In this document: positions 28,901-36,450 of the stretch, in pieces
How the letters are laid out: every line of letters begins with the position of its first letter
Position numbering within the stretch: the stretch's first letter is position 1
DNA from: Bacteroidales bacterium
GTDB lineage: Bacteria; Bacteroidota; Bacteroidia; Bacteroidales; UBA4181
Direction: 5' to 3'
DNA length: 55,916 nucleotides
NCBI GenBank assembly: GCA_031275285.1
Contig: JAISOY010000084.1
Location: 1 to 55,916 of the forward strand
Translations under genes and position numbers: made by a program
The notes under the pieces: generated by a model
Told to the model about the DNA's origin: nothing
Seen by the model: the letters and a program-made list of their open reading frames with translations, nothing else
Databases searched by the model: none

Positions 28901-29399
28901 TATCGGATATCCTACTGTTCCGGAAATCGTATATGGTTTTGGATTTTCCATGGGCTATAAGGGTTTTGACGCTTCTTTCTTTTTCCAGGGAGCTGCCAGG
29001 GAATCTTTCTGGATTAGCACCGATCAAACTACACCCTTCCAGAATGAAACACAGGTATTGAAAGCATATGCAGACAGTCACTGGTCGGAGGCCAATCAGG
29101 ACATGTATGCCACATGGCCGAGGTTAAGCCCCGGGTACAACTATAATAATATGCAAACAAGTACCTGGTGGATGCGCAACGGCTCCTTTCTTAGATTGAA
29201 ACAGGCAGAAATCGGTTATTCCATCCCCGGGAAATGGAAGGAAAGATTCCGGATGAGTACCTGTCGTTTTTATGTGAGTGGTACGAATTTATTGTTGTTC
29301 AGTAAATTTAAAATGTGGGATGTAGAAATGGCCGGAAACGGATTGGGATACCCCTTGCAACGGGTAATCAATCTCGGTATCAACCTTACATTTAATTAA
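25989..29399 (+). CDS. SusC/RagA-type TonB-dependent transducing receptor (PUL2)
   Basis: Outer-membrane TonB-dependent importer, 1136 residues from the chosen start. The signal sequence includes MKLSLIMLFITILHVSAEVY. Next come an STN signalling domain (about 45-115), a carboxypeptidase-regulatory-like domain (about 131-205), a TonB-box-like DEVVVVAFGTQ (about 210), the plug, and a long barrel ending RVINLGINLTFN. Upstream in-frame ATG 25908 would add 27 residues; I prefer 25989 because of the shared leader element. It is paralogous to the receptor at 2433. The plug stretch from RSGEPGADNADFF to GARGANGVI is nearly identical in protein, yet the DNA differs at many synonymous sites. susD follows after 26 bp. 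Confidence 0.95.
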   Translation: MKKIQTKSRLCPINLWCIMKLSLIMLFITILHVSAEVYSQNSRLSLKERQVKLRDAFKQIEIQTDFLFLYNADDISDDLKVDIRAKDQPIEEVLDELLKDTGLGYSIRERHIVIRPKEVKKPGALSSAQGIRITGTVSDNHGELLPGVNVLIRGTSLGTATDANGEYTITVPSDTSVLLFHFMGYQTREIEVGKRRVVAVTMIETASEIDEVVVVAFGTQKKESVIGSISTINPAELKVPSSNLTTALAGNMAGVIAYQRSGEPGADNADFFVRGITTFGTNTNPLILIDGIELTTTDLARLQPDDIASFSVMKDATATALYGARGANGVILVTTKQGTVGPAKISIRYENSISSPTRNVKLADPVTYMKLRNEAVLTRNPLDELPYSEEKIESTADGMNPLIFPANDWRKMLFKNYAVNQRVNLNVSGGGGVARYYVAGSFSQDNGILKVDDRNNFNNNIRLRNYTLRSNVNIDVTKTTEMIVRLSGNFDDYNGPIYTGTEMYNMVMRSNPVMFPAYFPVDDAHKSVNHIMFGNYDDSYTNPYAEMVKGYKDQSRSQMLAQMEVKQDLSFLTDGLSIRGMINLTRLANFYVTRYYNPYWYQIVSYDRVTHEYTLEQTNDNGTEYLNYSESPKTVESTFYAEAMLNYNRTFSEKHSISGLFVFMAREGLNANSCSLQLSLPSRNLGLSGRLTYSYDSRYFTEFNFGYNGSERFAQKHRYGFFPSAGVAWNIANEGFWESLKPMVNNLKLRYSYGLVGNDNIGTASDRFYYLSNVDMNSGTRAATFGTNMDQSLNGIQVTRYANKDITWETSTKQNFAIEIGLWNEVNIVAEYFTEYRENILMTREAIPPTMGLTSSIRANLGEASGKGVDLSLDYQHSWTADFWTSARANFTYAASKYEAYEEPQYNEYWRSRVGNSLNQMYGYIAERLFMDDAEAENAPAQEFNMAYGGGDIKYTDVNRDGKITDIDKVPIGYPTVPEIVYGFGFSMGYKGFDASFFFQGAARESFWISTDQTTPFQNETQVLKAYADSHWSEANQDMYATWPRLSPGYNYNNMQTSTWWMRNGSFLRLKQAEIGYSIPGKWKERFRMSTCRFYVSGTNLLLFSKFKMWDVEMAGNGLGYPLQRVINLGINLTFN

Positions 29400-29425
29400 T
29401 ATAAAAATTTAACATTTAAAGAAAT

Positions 29426-31357
29426 ATGAAAATGTTACATATAATAAAAAAACAATGGGTTGTTGGATTATTCTTCATATTGGTGTTCAATGCCTGTGAC
29501 GATTATCTGGATCTGGTGCCTGATAATATTGCTACCATCGAACATGCGTTTAGCATGCGTTCGGAAGCTGAAAAATATTTATATACCTGCTATTCATACA
29601 TGCCCAGGGATGGGAATATAGCCTTGGATCCGGCTATTATGGGAGGCGATGAGATGTGGTCGGTTATTGATCCGGGCCAACCGCAATACAGCGATGAAAT
29701 GTTTCGTATTGCCCGGGGCTTTCAGAATGCAAATACTCCCTTGGCCAACAATTATTGGATTGATTTGTATCAGGCGCTGAGAGACTGTAATATTTTTCTG
29801 GAAAATGTAGGAAAGGTTCCGGATTTGCCTGTTTGGGAAAGGGACAAATGGACTGCGGAAGTTACTTTTCTGAAAGCTTATTATCATTTTTATCTGGTTC
29901 GGATGTACGGGCCGATACCATTGGTCAAGGAAAACCTGCCCATCACGGCAAGCGAAGAGGAAGTAAAGGTTTCGCGGGTGCCGGTGGACGATTGTTTCGA
30001 ATATATTGTCGAATTGATCGATGAAGCGCTTCCCGGACTTGACTCCATCATAGCTAACCCTACCAGGGAAATGGGGCGGATCACCAAACCTATAGCGGCG
30101 GCATGGAAGGCCAAAGTGTTGGTAACGGCAGCCAGCCCCCTGTTCAATGGAAATACCGATCAAAGTACCTTGAAAAACCACGATGGTACCCTCCTTTTTA
30201 ACACGAACGATGATCCGGAAAAATGGGAAAGGGCCATGACAGCATGTAGGGAAGCTATAGATATATGTCACAGGGTTGGTATGGGCTTGTATGAATATAA
30301 GCCTGAATACCAGCAGTATAAATTAACGGATACCACTATGGTTGAGTTAAGTATACGTAATGTATTCTGCGAGAAATGGAATTCCGAAATTATCTGGGCA
30401 AATACCCAGACAGGAAGCAGCGCTATGCAGACTTTACAACGTCTATCTACGGCTAATCTGGATCCGCAATATTTCAGCAATTCCACATTGAGATCACAAT
30501 TACAACCACCATTAAAAATTGCCGAAATGTTTTATACAGATAATGGAGTGCCCATTGCCGAAGATAAAAGTAGACAGGGGGTAAATATGTATGCATTACG
30601 GACAGCGGTTGAGGCCGAACAATTATATGTGAAAAATGGATATACTACTATTGAACTGCATTTCAACAGGGAACCCCGTTTTTATGCCAGTTTGGGATTT
30701 GATGGCGGAATCTGGTACGGACAGGGGAAATATGATAATAAGCCGGACGATTTGTTTTATATTGCTTGTCGCAGGAGTGGTAATCAGGGTAAGAAAGGTC
30801 AGCAGTTCGGCCCATTTACCGGGTATTACTGGAAAAAGTGCGTTCATTATCAAAATGTACAATCGTCTGTAAATGGCTATAACATGCAATATTACCCCTG
30901 GCCCATTATGCGTCTTGCCGACTTGTATTTGCTCTATGCTGAAGCCATTAATGAAGCAGAGGGGCCGAATGGAGCCAGTCAGGCAGAATTATATCAGTAT
31001 ATTGATGCTGTGCGTGCAAGAGCTGGCCTGAAAGGAATAGTGGAATCCTGGGATACCTATGCCAATAACAGTAAATATGAATCACAGGCAGGAATGCGCC
31101 AGATTATCCAACAGGAACGCCTGATTGAACTGGCGCTCGAAGGACAAAGATTCTGGGACCTTCGCCGGTGGAAAACGGCTACGGATCAATTCTCCCGTGC
31201 CATTGAAGGTTGGAAAGTGAATGAAAGCGCCCCTGGAAAATATTATTCGGTTGCACCCTTGTATCAGCAATCTTTTAGTACAAAAGATTATTTCTGGCCA
31301 ATCATGGATTCTTACATCGAAAACAACAGGAATTTAGTACAAAACATCGGTTGGTAA
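29426..31357 (+). CDS. SusD/RagB-family glycan-binding lipoprotein (PUL2)
   Basis: A 643-residue outer-membrane lipoprotein partner of the preceding SusC. Lipobox VFNAC with Cys24, then DDYLDLVPDN. TPR-like helices (YWIDLYQALRDCNIFLENVG; VTFLKAYYHFYLVRMYGPIP) and the RagB C-terminal signature (QQERLIELALEGQRFWDLRR) are present, and the protein ends NRNLVQNIGW like the PUL1 copy. Surface-exposed binding residues differ from the PUL1 protein, so the two loci may prefer related but different glycans. Family call secure; ligand unknown. Confidence 0.95.
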   Translation: MKMLHIIKKQWVVGLFFILVFNACDDYLDLVPDNIATIEHAFSMRSEAEKYLYTCYSYMPRDGNIALDPAIMGGDEMWSVIDPGQPQYSDEMFRIARGFQNANTPLANNYWIDLYQALRDCNIFLENVGKVPDLPVWERDKWTAEVTFLKAYYHFYLVRMYGPIPLVKENLPITASEEEVKVSRVPVDDCFEYIVELIDEALPGLDSIIANPTREMGRITKPIAAAWKAKVLVTAASPLFNGNTDQSTLKNHDGTLLFNTNDDPEKWERAMTACREAIDICHRVGMGLYEYKPEYQQYKLTDTTMVELSIRNVFCEKWNSEIIWANTQTGSSAMQTLQRLSTANLDPQYFSNSTLRSQLQPPLKIAEMFYTDNGVPIAEDKSRQGVNMYALRTAVEAEQLYVKNGYTTIELHFNREPRFYASLGFDGGIWYGQGKYDNKPDDLFYIACRRSGNQGKKGQQFGPFTGYYWKKCVHYQNVQSSVNGYNMQYYPWPIMRLADLYLLYAEAINEAEGPNGASQAELYQYIDAVRARAGLKGIVESWDTYANNSKYESQAGMRQIIQQERLIELALEGQRFWDLRRWKTATDQFSRAIEGWKVNESAPGKYYSVAPLYQQSFSTKDYFWPIMDSYIENNRNLVQNIGW

Positions 31358-31478
31358 TCAATAGATAATATAGTTTGATAATTAAAATCGGCATAAATAC
31401 AATAAAACCAACATCAGTGATGCAAGCAGGACAATTATAGGTAAGTATATGCTGGATTAGTATAAAAATTATAATAAT

Positions 31479-32717
31479 ATGAATATGAAAAAAATATTAA
31501 ATATGTTCATTATGTTCGCCAGTCTGTTCTGGTACGGATGTAAAGAAGAAGGCCGGTTGGATCATGTCGACGGTCAGGCTCCGGCACCTGCCCCGGTAAC
31601 CGTTACTGAGGTAATCAATACGCATGGTGGCGCTCTTATCAGGTATAAGGTTCCCAATGACAAGAATTTGGCAGGTGTAAAGGTCGTTTATGAACGGGGA
31701 GGTGAAATGTGCGAAACCAAAGCATCCCTTTATGTAGATTCATTGGTGGTTGAAGGCTTTGGCGATACCAGAAGCCGTACAGTCGATTTATACAGTATCG
31801 GATGGAACAACAAAACATCAGAGCCGGTCAGTATAAGCATTACCCCTCTAACTCCACCTGTAATGAGTGCTGCCAAAGAGATAGAAGCTGCTTTTGGCGG
31901 GGTCGGCATCAGTTTCTCCAATCATTCCCGGGCAAACCTGGCCCTTGTGTTACTGGCCGATACCACGGAAATGGATATGTGGCATCCTTTGCAAATCTTC
32001 TATACCAAGGCGGATACTGGTATTTTTTACCGGCGCGGGATGGAAGCCAAGGAGCAAAAATTTGCCATGTATGTACGCGACCGATGGAACAATAAATCGG
32101 ATACCCTTATACGCTACCTGACCCCATTGATGGAGGAACTGTTACCGAAAGACGGTTGGGTAAACCAGAAACTTCCCGGAGATACCTGGGAATACGTAGA
32201 AGGACCGCAATATGCTATTGAAGGTGTATGGGATGATATTACCGGTAAACGTAACTCTAATATGTTTGCTTCAAAACATGACGCACCTATACCGCAGCAT
32301 TTTACCATTTCTTTAGGATATACGGCCAGTGTTAATAGGATGAAGGTATATCAGAGACCCGGCGATGAGTATTCGGGCTCCAGTCCCCGTACCTTTGAAT
32401 TATGGGGATCTGATGATCCTCCTGCTAACGGAAGCTGGGATAACTGGTACTTACTTGGAAAGTTCGAAGCATTTAAACCCTCCGGCTATGAAGAAGACGG
32501 ATCGGTAGGAACCATTACGCAGGAAGATAAAGACTATTGTGTAGTAGATGGGATGGATTATGACTTGGTTGCATCGGATGAAGTGCCGGAACCCTACATG
32601 CCTGTAACTCATTTAAGATTCAGAACTACGGCCACCTTTAGTACATATGGTACAGATGTTGAAATAGGAAATTTTACTCTTTCCGAATTAACTTTTTGGG
32701 GTCAGATTATTAAATAA
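31479..32717 (+). CDS. SusE/F-position surface lipoprotein, DUF4959/DUF5126/DUF5000 type (PUL2)
   Basis: A 412-residue paralogue of the lipoprotein at 7824. Lipobox FWYGC with Cys21, followed by KEEGRLDH, which resembles a surface-export signal. N-terminal DUF4959-like region (GALIRYKVPNDKNLAGVKVV), middle DUF5126-like region (IEAAFGGVGISFSNHSRANL), and C-terminal discoidin-like DUF5000 (AIEGVWDDITGKRNSNMFAS; RTFELWGSDD). Likely a surface glycan-binding accessory of the SusCD complex. It is separated from susD by 121 bp in which I see no terminator. Confidence 0.85.
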   Translation: MNMKKILNMFIMFASLFWYGCKEEGRLDHVDGQAPAPAPVTVTEVINTHGGALIRYKVPNDKNLAGVKVVYERGGEMCETKASLYVDSLVVEGFGDTRSRTVDLYSIGWNNKTSEPVSISITPLTPPVMSAAKEIEAAFGGVGISFSNHSRANLALVLLADTTEMDMWHPLQIFYTKADTGIFYRRGMEAKEQKFAMYVRDRWNNKSDTLIRYLTPLMEELLPKDGWVNQKLPGDTWEYVEGPQYAIEGVWDDITGKRNSNMFASKHDAPIPQHFTISLGYTASVNRMKVYQRPGDEYSGSSPRTFELWGSDDPPANGSWDNWYLLGKFEAFKPSGYEEDGSVGTITQEDKDYCVVDGMDYDLVASDEVPEPYMPVTHLRFRTTATFSTYGTDVEIGNFTLSELTFWGQIIK

Positions 32718-32735
32718 CGAATAAAATGTATAATT

Positions 32736-33941
32736 ATGAATAAGATAAATAAAATATATTATTCCATTTTTATATCTATCGCCTGTTTTATGGCCTCATG
32801 CGGCGATATGGACGAAAATTATAAGGAGTTTATCGTTTCCAATGGAATTACTTATCCGGGCAAAGTTGTTTCGCCCTTGTTGCATCCCGGAGAAAACAGG
32901 ATTCTGTTGGAATGGCAGCCGAGCAACGACCCTAAAGTAACTAATACCCGTATATATTGGAATAATTACACCGACTCGATAGATATTCCAACCCTTGAGG
33001 ATATGGATACCCTTTATCAAATGATTTCACCGTTAGTTGAGAATACTTATACTTTTATTTTCAAGACATTTGATGATGAGAGAAATTCCTCTGTTCCTAT
33101 GGAGATAACAGGAAAAGCCTATGGCGATATTTACCGGGCGGATTTATCCAATCGGCGTATTGCCAATGAATATGTAGATGAAGAAAGGCTCTGGACCATT
33201 ATTTGGGGAAAGTCTGATATACTCAACGGCGCGGCTGGTACCGAATTGATTTACAAAATTTCGGATACTGAAACCCGTAGGGTTGTTGTTCCTGCCGATG
33301 AAGATATCCTCAGGGTAACCGGACATGTTAGTGAATCGGAATATAAATACCGGACATTTTTCCTGCCTACCCCCATAGCCATTGATACTTTTTATACCGC
33401 ATATGATACCGGTAATGTTCCGGTAAAGAACCCTGTGAAAATCTCTACAGACGGATGGATTGCCACTGCCGACACCTGGGCGCCTAATCAGGGGCAAACC
33501 GAAAACGGATCGGAAGGTGGTATTCCCGCTAAGACAATCGATGGAAATCCCGCTACGTTCTGGCATACCGCTACTGATGCCCAAGGGCAACCGGCTGGTG
33601 GTAGTTACCCGACAAATTATCCCCATTGGCTGGCTTATGATATGGGTGAAAATATTGATGTATATATGGTAGAATTGACTCCGCGCGGTAGTTATACACA
33701 ACACGGTATTAAAGAATTCCAGATACAGGGAAGTATGGATGGTTCCAACTGGACAACCTATGATATTTTCACCGGCACAACTGCTCCTGCCAACAAAGCG
33801 ACACTTGAACAACGGGCTGTAGTTCAACAATTTTATGTGGATGGCACTCCGACAATGAAGTATATCCGCATATGGATGTTGAATTCCCATGCTAACCAGC
33901 AGCATGGGCATCTTGCGGAATTTGCCGTGTATAAAGAATAA
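32736..33941 (+). CDS. DUF4998-type surface lipoprotein with F5/8 type C domain (PUL2)
   Basis: A 401-residue predicted lipoprotein (FMASC, Cys22; then GDMDENYKEF). Residues about 25-230 are DUF4998-like and align with the PUL1 protein at 9081 (ITYPGKVVSPLL; TRIYWNNYTDSI; SVPMEITGKAYGDIYRADLS). The C-terminal 150 residues are a discoidin/F5/8 type C carbohydrate-binding domain (AKTIDGNPATFWHT; YPHWLAYDMGENIDVYMVEL; IKEFQIQGSMDGSNW). Probable role: surface glycan capture. The PUL1 paralogue has an unrelated-looking C-terminus, so this appears to be a domain exchange on a common scaffold. Confidence 0.88.
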   Translation: MNKINKIYYSIFISIACFMASCGDMDENYKEFIVSNGITYPGKVVSPLLHPGENRILLEWQPSNDPKVTNTRIYWNNYTDSIDIPTLEDMDTLYQMISPLVENTYTFIFKTFDDERNSSVPMEITGKAYGDIYRADLSNRRIANEYVDEERLWTIIWGKSDILNGAAGTELIYKISDTETRRVVVPADEDILRVTGHVSESEYKYRTFFLPTPIAIDTFYTAYDTGNVPVKNPVKISTDGWIATADTWAPNQGQTENGSEGGIPAKTIDGNPATFWHTATDAQGQPAGGSYPTNYPHWLAYDMGENIDVYMVELTPRGSYTQHGIKEFQIQGSMDGSNWTTYDIFTGTTAPANKATLEQRAVVQQFYVDGTPTMKYIRIWMLNSHANQQHGHLAEFAVYKE

Positions 33942-34039
33942 TATAAACAGTAAATAAATGCAGGGAAAATCGGGATTATTTGTATTCTATACCGCATGAT
34001 GAACTGATATTAAATCTAAATTTGAGACAAAACCCAAAT

Positions 34040-34080
34040 TAAGTCCGTTTTAACAGAAGTTGCTCGGAGCGGACTTATTT
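34040..34080 (+). terminator. putative terminator between the PUL2 lipoproteins and GH127 copy 2
   Basis: TAAGTCCG (34040-34047) pairs with CGGACTTA (34070-34077) across a 22-base loop, followed by TTTTC. It may end or attenuate transcription before the GH127 gene that begins at 34098. Confidence 0.5.
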
Positions 34081-34097
34081 TCAAATAATAACATGAC

Positions 34098-35978
34098 ATG
34101 ATGAATTTTTTTTCTCCAGTATTAATATTATTATTTATGTTATCCTTTCAACAACGGGATAATATTAATGTTTCCGATGTGTTTGAACCGCTTCCTCCCG
34201 GAGCGGTTCAATTAAACGGCTATCTGGACGGTCATATAGATAATTCAATGGAACATTGGAACAAAGGAGTCATTCCATATGCCAAATTTGTCGATTTTTT
34301 TAGAAGCGGCCGCCCGAAATTCGCCTTAGGTGAAATGTGGGGTAAATCCGTTCGTTCCGGATGCATGTTTTACCGTTATACGCACGACCCGGAGTTAAAA
34401 AAACTCATGGAAACAACCGTAAAGGATCTGTTATCTACCCAGCGTGCGAACGGTAGTATCAGTTGTGTAGAGATCGAAAAACAACCTGAAAAAAGTGAGC
34501 TCTGGGAACGCAAGTATGTCATGCTCGGGTTGGATGAATACTATAACTGGGTAAACCCCGATCCGGCTGTACTCGATGCATTGAAAAAACAAGCCGACAA
34601 TATTATCGAAATTGTCGGGTATGCACCTAAAACAGAGATTACTGATGTCGGATGGAGTGCAACCAATATCGGGTATGAGCCTTGTCACATCGAGTCGAGT
34701 ACATTACTCGAACCCTTTATGCGGTTGTATAAAATGACAGGCGAACAATGCTATCTGGACTTTGCCACCTATATTTATGAAATGGGAGGTACAAAACATT
34801 ACAATGTTTTCGAAATGGCATTGAACAATGTTGAGCCATACAAAATGGCCGGACACTACCCAAAGGCTTATGAGATGACGTCGCTGTTCGAAGGATTAGT
34901 TGAATATTATCGCGTAACGGCAGATCCCACGGTGAAACAGACCTTGCTCAATTATTACAACAACATCAGGACCAAAGAAATCACCCTTATTGGTAACGGT
35001 GGTTGTGATCAACCCTATCATCCGAAAGTGATGGGAGAGGCATGGGGGAACACGGCAATCGAACAGTCCAACCCTGATATTTCACGCATGATGGAAACCT
35101 GCACAGGAGTTACCTGGATGAAATTTTGCAGCCAGATATTACGCCTTACCGGCGAATCATCCACCATGGACGAAATAGAAAAATATGTCTATAACGGATT
35201 AATCGGCGCCATGAAACCAACAGGCGACGGCTTCAGTTATGTCAATCTACTTAACGGAAAGAAAGTAAACGGTAGTGGATGGGGCTGGATGTTCGACGAC
35301 CTGCACGTAACTTGTTGTAACCTGAATGGTCCGATGGGATTGGCGTATATTCCTTTTGTCGCTGTAATGAATTCAGCCGGTGGTCCTGTAGTAAATCTGT
35401 ATGATGCAGCTATGGTTTATATGAAGACGCCTAAGAATAAGGATTTGAAATTACAAATTGTAACAGATTATCCGCAATCCGGAAATGTTGTGATAAACAT
35501 TAATCCGGCAAGAAAAGAAAAGTTCAATCTGAAACTACGGATACCCGAATGGAGTGAAAACACTATAGTTAAGGTAAATGGAGAATCCATCGGCAAGGTC
35601 GAACAGGGAACATATCTTGATATTTCCCGTGAATGGAGAAACAAAGATAAGGTAGACATTACTTTTGAGATGAAATGTCGCATAATAGATGCCCCCAAAG
35701 GGAGCAATCCGGCTTCACATAACTTCCAGGCCCTGAAATGGGGACCGATCGTACTGGCAAGAGATCAAAATATCGATGCTGATTTCGATAAACCCGTTAA
35801 GGTTGTATCCGACGGAAAAGGTGTAGTGAACATTCAAAAAGTTCAGCCGGCACTTTTCGGAACGCATCTGGAATTTATTATTCCTACTGAAGATGGTGAT
35901 ATCCGCATGACGGATTATGCATCTGTGAATGGGTGGAACGGTTCGCATGTATGCACATGGTTACCGCTTCCGGAATAA
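34098..35978 (+). CDS. GH127-family glycoside hydrolase (beta-L-arabinofuranosidase-like), copy 2
   Basis: A 626-residue enzyme with a short hydrophobic leader (FFSPVLILLFMLSFQQ) that probably acts as a signal peptide. Family residues are all present: Glu314 in GEAW (acid/base position), Glu333 and Cys335 in METC, and Cys406-Cys407 in HVTCCNLN (nucleophile and zinc ligands in characterised GH127 enzymes). It is highly similar along its whole length to copy 1 at 15832, with identical blocks such as TKHYNVFEMALNNVEPYKMA, so the two probably share substrate chemistry. Activity on arabinofuranose versus aceric acid cannot be decided here. Confidence 0.92.
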   Translation: MMNFFSPVLILLFMLSFQQRDNINVSDVFEPLPPGAVQLNGYLDGHIDNSMEHWNKGVIPYAKFVDFFRSGRPKFALGEMWGKSVRSGCMFYRYTHDPELKKLMETTVKDLLSTQRANGSISCVEIEKQPEKSELWERKYVMLGLDEYYNWVNPDPAVLDALKKQADNIIEIVGYAPKTEITDVGWSATNIGYEPCHIESSTLLEPFMRLYKMTGEQCYLDFATYIYEMGGTKHYNVFEMALNNVEPYKMAGHYPKAYEMTSLFEGLVEYYRVTADPTVKQTLLNYYNNIRTKEITLIGNGGCDQPYHPKVMGEAWGNTAIEQSNPDISRMMETCTGVTWMKFCSQILRLTGESSTMDEIEKYVYNGLIGAMKPTGDGFSYVNLLNGKKVNGSGWGWMFDDLHVTCCNLNGPMGLAYIPFVAVMNSAGGPVVNLYDAAMVYMKTPKNKDLKLQIVTDYPQSGNVVININPARKEKFNLKLRIPEWSENTIVKVNGESIGKVEQGTYLDISREWRNKDKVDITFEMKCRIIDAPKGSNPASHNFQALKWGPIVLARDQNIDADFDKPVKVVSDGKGVVNIQKVQPALFGTHLEFIIPTEDGDIRMTDYASVNGWNGSHVCTWLPLPE

Positions 35979-36033
35979 TGAAGCGCAGTGAACCTTATCT
36001 CCGTCTTGGTGTCAACAATTGTTTGATTAATAC

Positions 36034-36270
36034 TCATGCGAATCAGTAGTTGATACTATTTGCTGATTATTTGGTTAAAAAATTAATTATCAATAAAATA
36101 AACGCATTGAATATTTGTTCAACTAGAATCATTCTTCAACTGGTTGAACAAAAAAACAAAGATTCAAAAAGCGAAAAAAGTAAGATATACAGCGGGACTA
36201 CTCGTACCTACGATGGGGAAAATTGCCATCGCTTTCATTTATCTGATTTTTTAAGGAATGATTCGCATGA
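36034..36270. mobile_element. possible MITE-like element (237 bp, 12-bp terminal inverted repeats)
   Basis: TCATGCGAATCA (36034-36045) is repeated in perfect inverse orientation at 36259-36270. Immediately outside both ends is ATAC (36030-36033 and 36271-36274), as expected of a 4-bp target-site duplication. The larger flanking direct repeat is AATACTCAT (36029-36037, 36270-36278). The interior is AT-rich, holds a 10-bp hairpin (36114-36123/36143-36152), and encodes no transposase. A 76-codon frame in it shows nothing recognisable. It lies in the 472-bp gap between GH127 copy 2 and the oxidoreductase. Confidence 0.4.
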
Positions 36271-36380
36271 ATACTCATAAGGGAGATGGTTTCAACAAAT
36301 AAAGTCAGGTTTTATACCTATAACCAGGTCCGGCTATATGAAATAGAAATATATAATATCATTAATGATTGATAACAAAA

Positions 36381-36423
36381 ACAATAAAACCGTTAGGATT
36401 CCGAAGCTTGACGGTTTTATTGT
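36381..36423 (+). terminator. 13-bp hairpin before the oxidoreductase gene
   Basis: ACAATAAAACCGT (36381-36393) pairs perfectly with 36411-36423 across a 17-base loop; the 3' arm carries TTTT. It could terminate upstream transcription. Its 3' end touches the promoter box at 36423, so an operator role is also possible. Confidence 0.5.
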
Positions 36424-36430
36424 AATTTTG
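36423..36430 (+). promoter_or_regulatory. -7 promoter box of the FAD oxidoreductase gene
   Basis: TAATTTTG fits TAnnTTTG, 20 bases before the ATG at 36451. No well-spaced -33 TTG is visible (nearest TTG at 36408-36410 is too close). Confidence 0.4.
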
Positions 36431-36450
36431 CCATAAATATCCGTGAAAAT

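Noticed and set aside
29594..30271. 225-codon antisense frame inside PUL2 susD
   Set aside because: A shadow of SusD, whose family signatures are clear.
33144..33911. 255-codon antisense frame inside the PUL2 DUF4998 lipoprotein gene
   Set aside because: A long shadow frame; the opposite strand has a lipobox and recognisable domains.
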